Position numbers and translations under genes: made by a program
Notes under the pieces: model-generated
What the model saw: only the letters and a program-made list of their open reading frames with translations
Told to the model about the DNA's origin: nothing
Database searches by the model: none
Part shown: positions 1-13,158 of the stretch, in pieces
Numbering within the stretch: position 1 is the stretch's first letter
Layout: each line of letters begins with the position of its first letter
Assembly (NCBI GenBank): GCA_013076295.1
Contig: RQOL01000660.1
Span: forward strand, 5,084,001 to 5,148,000
Reading direction: 5' to 3'
From: Sanderia malayensis
Taxonomy: Eukaryota; Cnidaria; Scyphozoa; Semaeostomeae; Pelagiidae
DNA length: 64,000 bases

Positions 1-3000
1 CGAATTTTATAAGGGGGTGTTTCTTTGAGCAACAGTGAATTCATGCTCTTGTTGAGTGTCAACATTTATGAAAATCTGGGTTCTGGCAATGACACCGTTC
101 AAAAAATCCTCTATCATTGATCAGCAATTACGCGCTGCATCTAACGATGTTTATCGTAGGGTGAGACTTTCACAGACAAATAACACAAAATTCGATGAAG
201 TACAAACGTCAGGCCACAAACAGTGGAACTTTGTCTGTCTTTGAAGACAATCTCAAAATGGCACGCTCCTATAACGCATATGCGTTGTTTTGCTGTGCTT
301 TTCTTTGCAGACATCTGCTACATTGTCATTCGCAATAATCGGTTGCATTTTTTATAAATTAATCTAATTAATGATTAATCACTTGAATCAGCATTAATCG
401 TTAGCACGGTGATTGTAACTAATCAAGGTCATTGCTAGTGACACAGATATGAACAAACATTACAGATTTTTTGGGTGCAGTTGCATAAGAATAACAGGCC
501 TTGCGTTTTAAAATGTTCTTCCTCTCAGGTATAACCACCAATAACTGAGAACGCGAGTGTTAGAATTGGTCTGGGGGGGGGGGAATGTAGACCATTAGTA
601 GCGATCAGGAGCAGTGACGTAAGCACTTAGAACTCAGGGACGACCGAGGGTGGCACGACTTAAAAAATAAAACGAAAACATAAAAATAATGAAGAGACGA
701 ATTGCCGAAATATCCTCATTGAGCTACAGTCAACTCTGTCTGATTAGAGCAACCCTGGGGAAGCGTGAAAATGTTTGAATTACAAAACGTCCGAATTATA
801 GTGGTTTGTTTTATAGGAATTAGTTCATTAGTGTTCCTTGAAGGGACGGAGAAATTCGTTAAAATTAGATCGAGTTCGAACCACACGAGTTCGAATCATG
901 AAGGTGTGACTGTATAAAAAAGAAAACGACTTTTATGGGCACTTAATGATACTTCAAGCCACGCCCACAGCTTGTGCCCCATAATATTAATACAATATCC
1001 TGTCTCTTATCGAAAGGAACAACAAATAACAACATCTAATCAATAGACAGTTTTTGACAAATAACATAATGGAATGATGCCAGAAAAATGTCTACATGCA
1101 GATATGATGACACCAAGGAACATTAAACTAGTCTATCAAATTAAAAATGAATAATAGCAGCAAATTGCTCCTTAAAGGTACAGGAATGCCTATGGAGACG
1201 GCTGTATTATTGGACCCCCCATAATCAAGAAATGAGTAATGGAGACTTCGATGGCATAACGCGACAAACAAGAAATTCCCCAGACACTTTTCAAAAATAA
1301 ACAAAAAAAGAAACTGCCAAATAAAGATCTTCGTCATTGCTGGCTGGCGCTTTCATTAATTTTATGTGATTTACAATTATATGTGCACATAATTAAATTA
1401 AGCCTTGTTATACTTAATTAAATTAGCACAAAAGGTTAGTGTGATTTTAGGTATGTTTTTGAAATTGCAAAGAAAGATGAAGATACCTGAAACCCCACTC
1501 GGTCAAACCAATTAAGATAAATGGCAATTCATCATTTAAATATAATATATTTAATGGATATTTCATTTTGAATTTAATTTTCTTGTATGGGAGGCGTCAG
1601 TTGCTTTTATTCTTGAAAGCATAAACATCTCGTGTTTTCAAGGCAAAATTTGTCTCAAAAAAGCTTTTAACATCACTTGCGTACAATCGTTTGGGCAGAC
1701 GACTTTTGAAAAGTCAAGTTATTGAAACATCCTTATCATAAGTGCCATGTAGGGAATTTCAATTTAAACTTGTCAAAACTGAGAGGCACAGTTCCAAAGG
1801 ACCCATAGATCCCAAGTCCTACCCCACGTAATGGTTTCCAAAGGCATGGAATTGATTACCAACTACGCATGCGCATTTTAGAAGACACCGATGGCAGTCG
1901 TAAGATTATCAAGATTCTCGTGTTGACAAAGGCAAACACGATGCTTATTCCAGAGTGTAAGAGTTGTTCGGACTTCCATCTCAGGCCCATTATTTGCGAT
2001 TATCAACACAGTAACTCCTTTTTAAAAGAATAACATGGTAAATAAACGTTGCAAATCGTGAGGTTCTCATTGGAAATTGGCCAATCAGCATCGCTTAGAA
2101 GTACTCGAACTTGTAAGCATGCGATAGTTTTATGATGCGGTATTTTTCTTTATGGAAGTAAAATTACTTACACGCCCAGAACCCTCACAGACACAAATGC
2201 AGCAATCTATGAGGACAATAATAGTACGTGACTAACATTCCCGCTTAGCGTGATTTGCCAAACATTGATTTCACAAACCTCCCTTATTGTCTCATTCAAT
2301 ATCGCGCAAATTATACTCTATAAACCACCCTTAGGGACAGAAAGCCCCATGGACTAAAAATACAACAAATTTCCGCCGATGAAGTGTTTCCTGGTGTAAT
2401 ATTTGAAGGTTTATTTGAAATAGTAGAGATAATAGAGATAGTTGATAAGCATGCACTGTGTAACAAAGCCTCCGTTTTAATGCTGCTCCCACGCATGCGC
2501 ATTTGATAATTTGACTGCGCCAGAAATTCTTTGCAGCGGAGAGGAGAGCCGAGAAAGAGAAAAGGCTCAATTAAACTGCTTACATAACACATGTGTTTGA
2601 GTTAAGTGACTTCAACATAAGCGTACAATGTCTAATCCAGCATACATTAAGAGACATAACAGCGTATATGCGAGCCCCAATCAAATGAATATTAGTGGAA
2701 AGATTATCTCCTACTTTCTCATTGTTTCGCTTATTGAAAAATAAACGCTGGAGATCTTGTTAAGTTAATCAGGTAACAATGCCGTGGAAATCAATCAACA
2801 AATAAATACGACTGCTTCAGTGCCTCATTCATTAAATACTTCTGAATACGAGATTAGCTGTCCAGTGCAAATTCCCTTTCACATCACTTGATTCACCAGT
2901 CGATGTGATCACGCCGAACCAAGCACCCGAGCATATTTTTATTGTCATACTTGAAGCACAAACGCAAGTAAAAACACGAGCCCGTCTCGCCCTGGGCCTG

Positions 3001-3059
3001 TAGTACCAACAACGACAACAAAACAGCCACCATAATAATCATAAATAACGACAACATCA
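1..3059. other. Intergenic DNA upstream of the homeobox gene
   Basis: I see no convincing gene here. Short open frames exist on both strands, but none has a recognisable motif or consistent splice sites. The stretch holds a G run near 571, one degenerate copy of a dispersed repeat (about 745-917, described separately) and two copies of the palindromic motif TGCGCATGCGT near 1865 and 2491. It probably contains promoter and enhancer sequence for the gene starting at 3060, but nothing decisive such as a TATA box at a fixed distance is visible. Confidence 0.5.
745..917. repeat. Dispersed repeat, family E copy 1 (reverse orientation)
   Basis: Contains cgtccgaattatagtggttt, aagggacggagaaatt and repeated gagttcgaa words. 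Its complement aligns with 31143-31280. Degenerate, non-coding. Confidence 0.55.
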
Positions 3060-6000
3060 ATGGACATCATGAAAAAAATGGCTCAAGAGAAGCTCAACAA
3101 AAATCTTAATCAACTATCATCGAAGCAGACGACGAAAAGACTAAAGTATTCCATTGACGAGATACTGGGTACGAGACGAGATGTCGTTGAGAAACGTCCT
3201 GAAGCAGTTGAGATATCCACTACGCGTGACACTGGGTGTGAGAGAAAAACCTTGTCAACAGGTGGGTATTTGTTAAACCGTTACTTATTAAGAACCGGTC
3301 AGCACGCGGTTAAACCGTCGAATGCATCGTTCAAACCGTCGAATGCATCGTTCGAACCGTCGAATGCATCGATTCGCGAATGCCAATGCCAGTTTTTCTG
3401 TCGTCTCTGAATTTCAGTTGTTGCCTCTAGTAAGCTTTGTTTATGACTCTCGATAACTGGAAATTTTAATAGATGCAGCGGGGATCCAAAAAAATTCCAC
3501 CATGACAATTATAAACTGCTTTCGTGGTTTTCCATGGTCTTCATGGTCTTTGTAGTTTCTCGTTTTACATTTCAACCACATGATATGAAAATTACTGCTA
3601 CATTTGTTGATTTTGTGGGTCAATTTAAAGCATCACTGCTTAGCTACTTTTTGGTCGACAAGAATGTTTTAAATGAATCTTACTAAAACGGAACAATTTG
3701 CTTATTGAGGGTATATAAGACCAGAAATATTAGTAAACGTGTTTGCTGGCCACCCAAAATTTGCTAGCGACCTCAAGACATACAGTCAAACCTCCATGAA
3801 TTTAACAAGCCAACCGCAATTAAATCCAAAAATGCATCAAAAATGGTCATTCTTGTCTACCCATGTTTTTACCAGCGTTATGCATGTTTAAAGTTTGACC
3901 ATTGGGGCCTGGTGAGCCAGAATGAATTTCCATTCCCTCCTGGCATTCGAAACATTAAATTCAGTGTTGGATAAGAGAATCCTTGAATAAGATTTGTTAA
4001 AGTCGTGTTTTTATGAAAGATGTTTGAAGAATCCTCAAAGAATTTTATGGACATCGAGATGTTATACCTGTTCACGGTTTCATAAAATCGAAACAATCAG
4101 TTTAATAAATTGTTCTTGTTTCAGCCCCGATCTTTCAGTTTGAATAGTTCAAGCGAAGCTCGATTCTAGTTTTGGGCCTTTATAAAATAACATAAATCTT
4201 TAGGGGATGTATTACATGTATACATTGCGACTGGATGTCTGAAGTAACATTTCTTGCAAAGAAATATAAGCAAAGCACACAATTAATTCGTTTAGACTAA
4301 CTCAGGTAAACATTCGTATTCCACAGAACAAAGATCTTCAGAGCTTTAAATCAATTTCTTGAAAAACTCATCGTTTGCTCAAGCAATCTTAAAAGAGACC
4401 CATGATTAATCGATTCATCTATGGGAACGTTCTGTTTTGGCTTCATCTAATTTTCCATTCAAAATTGAAATATGATTTAACCGCTTATCCCCATATAGAA
4501 CCTCTGATAATACGAACCACACTAACAATATGAGACACAAACAACCAAGGTCTATATGTGATACTCTTCTGTGGCAAAGAATCTACTATATTAAAGAATC
4601 TTTTATGTTTGCTTTGTGGCAAATATTGTGGAATACTTTACTGTATATTCTGATTCTCTCTTTTGAATCCTTGGGGGCCTCTTTTGCTTAAAGCTATTTC
4701 ACAGCATTATCTCTCTTACAAATTGTCCTATTTTTTTAAATCTGCAGATTTTTCTGCAATAATTGTTGCATCATTGTGGCACCTTCAGTTGCACTTTTTC
4801 TTTGCTTATTTATTGCTCTTCACTGCATCTTTTGCTTCACATCTCATATCCTCATTGTGGCATCGCCTTTGAAATCAATTGCTGCATTTCATGGTTCTCT
4901 TCTGTTGGAATCTTGTTGCGACCTTTACAGCAAATTTTATTACTAATTTGCGTGATCTTCCGCCGCACCAACCCTCTTTTGTGGCAATGTTACCAGGTGC
5001 TTTACCATCCCATTCTTCGCATCTTCGTGGCATCTTTTTCTACCTCCCCTTGGTGCTGGTTCGTGGCATCCTTGTCGCATTTCTACTGCTTTGTTGCTTG
5101 GTGCTCCTACGTGCATCAGTCTCTGCCTGTTAAATTCTCCATTGCAATTGTCATGAATTTTTCCTCTCCTTAAAACACGATATCATGTGTAAAATTATCC
5201 TTTACTTTCTTTTTGAAAGCAAAATCCCCCCTCTATTGAAACATATTTCCCTTTCCCATGCGCCTCGTTTAGCAACGCGAATCTTCCTTCTTGATAAGAA
5301 TTCACCACTATCCACTGCATGTTGTCGAATGATGACATCATCACCATCCACAAAATTACCCATCAGCCACAGTCCAGCCAATCCCGACCACTCTATTCGT
5401 GCAAATAAAGCATCGTTGCTGTAAATGGACCTTTTCAAGTAGTTTTAATGAAACTAAACAGGTCCAATTAGTAACAATTAAAGATGGTTTTAAAAGTGCC
5501 AGGAGAGAAGCAAAGTGTCCAGCTGACAGAACAAAACGCATATTCAACTCTGCATTCAATTATCCCATATCACTAATAATTTATAAGTGTACACAGATTT
5601 CGTTGCTTCTAAAGATTACCATCCCTATAGCCTTCTTTATCGAGTAGAAATCAAGACTGAGCATAAAGTGAAATATAAACTTCGACATATTTTGAAAAGC
5701 ATGCTTTTATCCGGGTATTCTCTTGAGCCTCGAAGGTTAAATAATCCCCAGGGGATTATTTATCATTGGAGGAATTGGGGTAGTTTAGGTGGGGGCTTAT
5801 TCGAGGAAAATCACCATCTTGCAAAAAGATATCTTGATTCAATGTTCCCCTCGTTCGAATAAGGGGGCTAATTCGAAAGGGCGCTTATCTGAAAAATGAA
5901 TTTTTAGATGGGGGCCTATTCGGAAGTGGGAGTTTATTCGGGGATTTACGGTATACATTTTCTGCCAAAGATATTGGTTCTCCGCACACTGTTGTTTATA

Positions 6001-9000
6001 ACGGATAATTATAGTAATTCGAAATAAGAGCTTTTAGAGAAAAGAGGCGTGCCTCAATACAGTGAAAGCATTCTTTAGCAAATTTTCAATGTCTCGATAC
6101 GTCTATTTGTTCTATCTATACACAGAGCGCGCTATAATGCTGTGCTCAAAAGAAAATAAAAAAAGCCAGGGGCATGGGGTACACTGCCCTTACCTTTTGC
6201 AAACACAGAAAATGCGGAAAATTGTTACTGTCTTGCCTACCCACCAAACTGTTCAAATCAAATACTTCCCACAGTTACACAAATCCTACACAACGTTTAA
6301 CGCATCAGAATATAAAAGAAAACGTTGGTATAACGAGCAGACACAAGGGCAGAACAATGATGTTTCAGGGAAAACATTGATTATTGTCAGCGCAAAAACA
6401 ATGCCGTATTATACAAGAGTAATGGGAGAGAGGCGCATTGAGAGTCGTCAAATAACAGCGCCACAACAACAAAGAAAGTTCAAATAAAACGTGCAGACAA
6501 CTATCTATAAAAATATCTCACCAATTATCATGCATATACTTCGATGAGGAGAGATAGTACGAAATAATTGAACGTTTGTTTTGGGGCGATAGGATGGATA
6601 AGCGATAATGAGAACACGTCACTTGGGATTGGTGCGGCATTGAAAAATACCAAAGCTAACTATACAACTCGTCATACCATGCAATGGATTTAGATTCATT
6701 CATGCATTTATGCAAAAGCACTACAGGCCCATTTGAGGCTCATAAATATACGCCACATATTTGAAATCATTGGGTCCTCATTAAAGTTAGCATAAATACG
6801 CTGAAAATTTCGAGTCAAATCGTCGACAAGGAAAGGCGGGAGAGAGTATATTACAAAACACGTGGCAATACTTTAGACTACCTTTCGAAAAGCAGTCTCT
6901 TTGTTGAAAATGAAAAAATTCACATACCTTTTCATAGTAGAAAATGCATTGCATCAAATTTGAATACGATCTTGCAGCACAGCATGGTAAACTTAAATCA
7001 TCTAAAAGAATAACTGAAACTGAGTATATAATGATTACATGACGAGGGTCACAAAAGGGACAGAAAAGTGCCACTTGGGTATTTTATATTGCATGGTGGT
7101 GGACGATCTGGTTATAAACGGTTCTTATAATCTAAGCAGTGGGTAAAATCCGACGCATAATAATGAAGAAATCTGTGTGCCAAGAGAATTACGATGGACT
7201 TAGCAAATTGAATCTAGTCCATAATGCTAATCTGCTGGGAAAATTTAATATCCTGGGCTATTCAAAAGACAATATCATCCTCCACTCCAGGGGTTTGAGT
7301 GTTCCAGCGAGTAGATAAACAGATGAGATAATAGAAATACAGTGGAACGATGAGAAACTCGACTTATAGCGAACAAAACATCTGGTCTTTTGAATTGCTT
7401 CATGGTGCATGTCAATTTACTCTCTATGTGACACTCTCAAATCTCGAGGCAAAGTAAGGGGTTCCCCGCACAAAGTCAATTAACTATCAGTTCTCAAGAA
7501 AACCTCCTGGGTAAAGCCCCTATGCAGGCGTTTGAAACTTAGATTTAGTTATGAAATATACTTAAAAGGTTTTGAGCTGATCTTTGATTGGAGAGTTGGC
7601 TTCGTCACGATTCGGAGTTTTACTGGGGCCGAATAGTCGCCTGGTTGGACTCAAAGATCGGGCCAGATATTTCTAAACATCACTCGTGCAAGCTTGAGCC
7701 AACAATTAGGACCCCCCATTCAAAAGCAACTCAAACAGATAAGCCCCCAGGGGGCTAAATCAAGAATTTACAATTTATAACAACGAATAACTGAAGATGA
7801 AACTAATAACACCCCCTTATCAATTCTCACCACAAACCCACGCTGCGCGTTTGGAAAAATCTCTTCAATATTATACGGTAATACGATTTGGCAATTCTAA
7901 GGTATAATGCAATCATTTGCATTTAATTTATTTCACTTATATTGGTTTAAATTAAGTAATAGCAATCGCTGTTTCTTTGTATTCGCACGCAAATCCGATC
8001 AGAGGTGTTTTCATGACCTGGTTACTCAAAACATAATCAAAACGAACTCTCCTGATTTGATTTGCTTTATACATTACTTCAAGGTAAGGCTCTGGCCCTC
8101 AATTATTAGCCTACGTGCAGACTTTACTGGACACTGCGCAGGAGGAGTAATGAGGGAATTGTAAACTTTTGTTCAGTAAAGTATGCACGCACGCAGGCTA
8201 TATTCCTCTGGGCGCTCGGGATTAAACTCCAAGCAGCACAAACACTGGTATTTAATGCTTTTCAAAATGGATTCCTCAAAGTTGAGTAATTCCTGAAGTT
8301 GACTTGTTGCAGCTGGTCGAGAGGTCCTAAATTATTCTTGGTGGATACCACAACTTGTTAAAATATACCAGGAGTTTGTTAAACTAAAACGAGGCTAAAT
8401 TCCTAAATTGTCCCGCACAACACAACAGTTCAAGAGGCGAGACTTTTAGTTTTTTAGGCCGGGAAATTCCTCTGAAAAGCATGGTTATGTGAGCATGGCT
8501 TCAGTGTTGGTGTTGGCTATTCTAAAATTTTAGCATTAAAAATAGCAGTGTACTTTCTCAAAATACTATATTGTCAAAAGCCACAATAAAGTATGCAAAC
8601 TTACCATTAAAGTATCTCTCTAAAACAACATAGTTTGACAAAGATGGTAGCAACCTGGGTTTGCATACGCGTGTCTGCTCTTTCGTGCATCTAGCAGCCT
8701 ATGCGCAAATGTATGGAAATTCGCGCTAACTGCACACAAGCCAAGAAGTCAAGGCTGCAAAACACACCCCAGCTCTATCTTGTAACCTTTTCTTCTACAT
8801 GTTGTCTTCGATATGCACCCGTGAAAGGCTGCTATAGCTAAATGTCAGCTAAAATACACAATTGCATTGAGAAATTGCTTGCTAATCATGCACGCTACTG
8901 TCCTTCTTGAAAGCAAAAAGAACGTTGCTTATTTCAGGTTTGCAAAACTCAAAAGAGAGGGAGGACGTAAGCAACTCGAGTAGTGACGAAGAGGGTTTTA

Positions 9001-10267
9001 CAACGAATGCTGATGGGGAAAAACCAAGAAAAATACGTCGAAGCAGAACAACGTTCACAACTTATCAACTTCATCAGCTGGAACGAGCCTTCGAGAAAAC
9101 ACAATACCCTGATGTGTTTATGAGAGAAGAACTGGCTCTGAGGCTCGATCTGAGCGAGGCTAGAGTACAGGTATGTTGAAATTAAACTCAATGCTTTGCG
9201 TCCTTGTGTTCTCATCGCTGCTCTCTTCAAGCAAATAAGATACTGTGATGCATACTACTTTCGTTATACTATACATTATGATAAAATATGCAACAGAACA
9301 AAAATGAAGTCCCCTGTTATGTACATAACAACAGAGAGATGGTCCCCCATTTTTTAACAAACTCTACACAATTGCTCCTTTCAAACCCAAAAGTGTGTGA
9401 CCTGGGAGTTTTCATGTCCCTTTTTTGATCTGCCCCCTCCCCAACTTTTTAGATGTTTCCAACGTCCCTGTTCCATTTCTCAGACAAAACTAAGATTAGA
9501 TTCGTTATTAAGCGATCATTTGGTCCTTAATGTATTGTAGTAATTATATCTGAACACTTGGGTCACCTTGTGGCTGTAACGTTTGGAGCTGGCAACTGGT
9601 ATATGAATATTTAAACATTCTTAGCAGTCCTATTAAATCGACTCAACTTAGATTAGTATTTATTAAAAGCTGAACAAAATTGAACGAAAATAAGATGACA
9701 AAACAACAATAAATATGAAAGTCATGGTGCGCAATGACAGTGCATTTATCCGTTTTATTGATTATTCCAAAGGTCTGGTTTCAAAATAGACGGGCAAAAT
9801 GGAGGAAAAAGGAACGATTGCCAGAGGATGATGAAAGACTCTACGGAAACACACGTACACGCACATCATACTCAATCAACGAAGCAATAGCCGAAATACG
9901 AGGCTCTTATAATCACTCAAACGAGGCTGCAAGTCGTTACCACCACTCAATTTCACCATATTCGCCATTCTCAACAAAAAGCCCAAACGGCTGCGTGGCA
10001 TCAAACTGCACCTGCTGCCACCATAACAACGAACATCATTTGCATTCCGCTGCGCAGCATCACCGAAATTCCATGTTGAGCCCACCGGACGATCAACTCT
10101 TCGTCAAAAGTCACCATCACGACCGAAGTAGAAAGCGCTCCCTGTCGCCGCCATCTTTGATTCACCATGAAACTGATTATATGAACAGGCGCTACAGTGG
10201 CATACGTCACGCGCCATTCTACCATTCCGATCCCCTTTTTATTAGCGGCTACAAGAAAACTTACTAG
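3060..10267 (+). CDS. hbn: Paired-like homeobox transcription factor, homeobrain (hbn) type
   Basis: Three exons, 3060-3261, 8938-9170 and 9773-10267, join in frame (phases 1 and 0) to give 309 residues. Residues 30-37 are YSIDEILG, an octapeptide/eh1-like motif that recruits Groucho-type co-repressors in Rx, homeobrain and related factors. Residues 100-159 form a homeodomain starting [20 protein letters not shown] and ending [14 protein letters not shown], with Gln at position 50. The second intron falls between homeodomain positions 46 and 47, a classic paired-class site. The helix 1-2 sequence ([18 protein letters not shown]) fits homeobrain better than Rx, Arx or Uncx as I know them. The C-terminal tail is rich in His and Ser and shows no OAR motif. 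Exon 1 begins at the first ATG in frame with the octapeptide; upstream non-coding exons cannot be excluded. In animals with the HRO cluster, Rx and orthopedia lie near homeobrain; neither is in this window. Possible ATTAAA poly(A) signal at 10604. Gene structure is nearly certain; the homeobrain assignment rests on memory of the family. Confidence 0.85.
3302..3372. repeat. 21-base tandem repeat, about three units
   Basis: The unit aaaccgtcgaatgcatcgtt repeats about three times just after the exon 1 splice donor, in intron 1. Units differ by one or two bases. It lies in an open frame continuing from exon 1, but the donor at 3262 matches the phase of the homeodomain exon, so the repeat is intronic. 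Confidence 0.85.
5720..5956. repeat. Degenerate foldback element, family A copy 1
   Basis: Starts near a self-complementary aatccccaggggatt and ends in ttattcggggatttacggta, with repeated 'ggggcttattcgagg'-like words between. It matches the better preserved copies at 23888-24140, 45921-46194 and 50641-50977. The left end has decayed. Non-coding and presumably non-autonomous. Confidence 0.7.
9171..9772. other. Intron 2 of the homeobox gene
   Basis: A 602-base intron that splits the homeodomain codons 46 and 47. The donor is CAG|GTATGT and the acceptor TTCCAAAG|GTC. No repeat or other feature is evident inside. Confidence 0.85.
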
Positions 10268-13064
10268 CATTCTAGCATGTAACTTAACATTCCGGCTTGT
10301 AAATGTTAATGCTGTTCTATTATTGATGTCTATTGAAGTGGCCTATATGAAAAAGCTTGATAGTGTGCTGTGGAGACTCAATGCGAACGAACGAACTTAT
10401 CGCTAAAATTATAACTATTCACTTAGGCCCTTATTTAATTGCCTCGCTGATACAAATCTTTATGATCCTCTTTGGCTCTGTCTAAGTTTTGCCTTGTCGG
10501 AATTTCGCAATGCCATGGCTCATCCCATTTTCAGGTGTCATTAATAGGAATCAAATTTACCAGACTTTGTAATTGTTAATCTTTTAAACATTATCATATT
10601 ATAATTAAAACTAGCGTGGTTTTTTCATTATTGGGTTAGTCGTTTTTATTACCAGAACAATTAATCTGCTTCTGTTGACAAATTTCTTGAATGAGTCACG
10701 GCAGTGCCTTCGCTTCGCGCGTCTCAAATGATATAAAAAAAACCACGGCGGCGCGAAAAACTAGCCAATGCCAAAAAATAATTTGGATTCATCAAGTTCG
10801 CGGCAAGCGTGTAAGCACATGATCGAGCTGTTGTAAACATTGACTGCAAAATTCATGCTTCAACGAGAACGGTAAATTGAGTAGCAGCTTAGATCGGCAA
10901 TGGGGCACAAGGCCTGATAATAAAAAAAGAAGACGTTAAAAAGAACATATCTTTGGTGAAATCTGTCTTTAAAAGCCAATAAGAGAAAGCGGTATTACTA
11001 GCGGTATCTTTAGGTATTACCCACCCACATGCATACTTCAACACAGCCGTATGCGAAAAACAATCTCAGAGATTCATTTTCTTGCAATCTCACCTTGAAC
11101 AGATTAATGGTGGATTGTAAGTTCAATGACGCAACCAAGGACACACACAGAGACCGCAATGCATTATTGAAAACGTCGTACACATCTGGTCTCCAAGTCA
11201 GAGAAGGAAATTATTAATCTAATCCAAATGAAGCCGTGAACTCATTGTTGTCCGATTACATGGAAATTAATTTTGATTTTTGAATTGAAGCAAAAAAGGA
11301 CGCAGGAGATTTAATCGGCTAGTGAATGAACTGGGATAATTGGACTAAAACAGCGGGAGGTCGTGTGTGTTTTCTGAAAATTTCAAAACGAGCGAAATTC
11401 ACCTCTTTAATACTTCCGAGGTGTTTAAAGAAAGCAAAAAACTTGAATTCTAAATTCAATTTGCTGGCTGTGAACAATTAGCTAATTTACTCGTTAATTC
11501 GTAAGCAATCAAAGCAGGCAAATTATCATTGCACTGACAAATCATTTAGGAAAAAAAACAGAGAAAATAAAGCTGATTTCATCCAAGCCCACCCTGAGAA
11601 TTCGATCTAGGTATGGTTTTCTGCTCGATTGTATTTCAAAACATTAGAGCCAACTTGACGCGTTTTGCTACGAAATAAGCGCCAGCGATTGACGATAACA
11701 TCGGCCATAACAAAACGTAGACCGGATAAAAAATGGACGATATGGCTAAAAACTGACTTCACTGCTCTCTACATAGAGCGAATTGCAGCATAAACAAACA
11801 AAAATCTACGCTGGAGTGATTTTGATCCGCTTCAAACTTTTTCAAGGAATTGCTTTTAGGTTTCATTGTGGTTGAGGACAAGGACAAGTATACTACGAAG
11901 ATCACAAGGGGGGCTACAGGGGGCTCAAATTAAAAAAAAACTGAGAACCAACCTACCTATCATATTGCCAAAGGAAGGGGCTACAGGGGCTCAAATTAAA
12001 AAACTGAGCCCTGCCAAAGGGAGGGGAGGGGGTCAGTGTTTATGGTAGATTATGATAGATGATTATGATAGCAAAAGTTGATTTCTTACCGTGTATGAAA
12101 TAGCAATTGCAAAATAAGGACAAGGACAAGTATACTAAGGACAAGTAGTATACTTGTCCATGCTTTCATTTTGTTCATTTCCACATCCACTCTTCTAACC
12201 GCCTTTACAGTATCGAAACTGTCCGTATACCATCTTTCCATAGAGAGGAAGCAGTTATAGAACATACACCTGTTCTTCGTCTACTTGGATCAGCTTCGTT
12301 GTCCGAGTCTTCCTCGGGTAAAGAAATAAACAATGCAGTCTACGTCTTCAAGCAGTATTGTAAGCACTTTCCTCTAAGCAATGGAAGATCTCCCTTCATG
12401 GTGGAGATCGGGGGAAAATATCTGCGTCTTCTTCTTGTAATTCCCCTTCCTCACGAAAATTAATCAACGTCAATATCTCTTCTTCCAAAACAATTTGTAA
12501 CCTTAAAAGTATGGTTATTCCCAGCAGAAAAATATTTTTGAAATTGCGACTCAGAGCTCACAATAGTACGTTATCCTAAAAGCTTACTTGAAACTGTTTG
12601 CCATATAAAGTTAGAGAGATTATTAAAAGTAAAAAGGAAATATCAACCATGTTGAAGTGGCAACCATTAATAAAGACTCACATTTTTATTATCAGGTTTT
12701 TCGCTTGATTTTTGTTACTAGATTGAACACTTTACGTAAAATTCTACTATTGCAGATATTTTCAGCTCATGCCATATTTCTGACCTGTTTATCAAATAAA
12801 AATGTATGTATGCGTGTATGTTCTTACAATATGGATATCATGAAAATCATAGCAGAATGCTACAAAAAATAAAAATTAAGCACTACCTAAATATGATTCT
12901 AAGTATAAAATGCTCCTCCATACAAGAGGAGTAAAGAATTAAAAAGGCCCAAGTTAATAAGGAGCTGAATACATTGAGTATAATTAAAAACAAGAGTTAA
13001 AACACTTTTTGAATAACTTTAAAATTACTCTGGTCTCTAGAGCTAAACATTAGCTGATTAATTG
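10268..13064. other. Intergenic DNA between the homeobox gene and the small IQGAP-tail gene
   Basis: The two genes converge here. No gene is supported. The region includes a possible poly(A) signal for the homeobox gene (ATTAAA at 10604-10609) and short duplications at 11870-12150. Its centre is A/T-rich with many stops on both strands. Confidence 0.5.
11870..12150. repeat. Local short duplications
   Basis: The phrase ggggctacaggggctcaaat followed by an A run and actgag occurs at 11909-11945 and again at 11977-12008. The phrase aaggacaaggacaagtatac occurs near 11877 and again near 12117, the latter next to its inverted copy (gtatacttgtcc). These look like remnants of local duplication; no coding content. 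Confidence 0.7.
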
Positions 13065-13070
13065 TTTATT
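13065..13070 (-). terminator. Poly(A) signal AATAAA for the IQGAP-tail gene
   Basis: TTTATT on the + strand reads AATAAA on the minus strand, 89 bases after the TAG stop of the small gene at 13159. The short distance suits a real 3' UTR and supports a separate transcript end here. Confidence 0.55.
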
Positions 13071-13158
13071 CTTAAAACTATAAGATTTTGGTAATGAAAA
13101 TCTTAATTATAAATATTTTAATTAGCTCAATAAAAAATCATGGTACTTTTGTCTTTTC

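Larger units (their letters stand above)
3262..8937. other. Intron 1 of the homeobox gene
   Basis: A 5.7 kb intron between the octapeptide exon and the homeodomain exon. It contains a 21-base tandem repeat at about 3302-3372, a T-rich region (about 4560-5170) with recurring GTGGCAT-like words, and a degenerate foldback element at about 5720-5956. The open frame at 6062-6487 (141 codons, + strand) has no recognisable domain and no composition typical of coding sequence; I do not call it a gene. Confidence 0.55.

Noticed and set aside
860..900. tRNA-like GTTCGAA words
   Set aside because: Repeated gagttcgaa words belong to the dispersed family E repeat; no cloverleaf or A box can be drawn around them.
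4663..5173. Overlapping + strand frames rich in Leu, Phe, Ser and His
   Set aside because: They follow a T-rich degenerate repeat with GTGGCAT-like words; hydrophobic content is a by-product of T-rich DNA, not evidence of a membrane protein.
6062..6487. 141-codon + strand frame in intron 1 of the homeobox gene
   Set aside because: No recognisable motif, no splice or promoter context, and A/T-rich composition like the surrounding intron.
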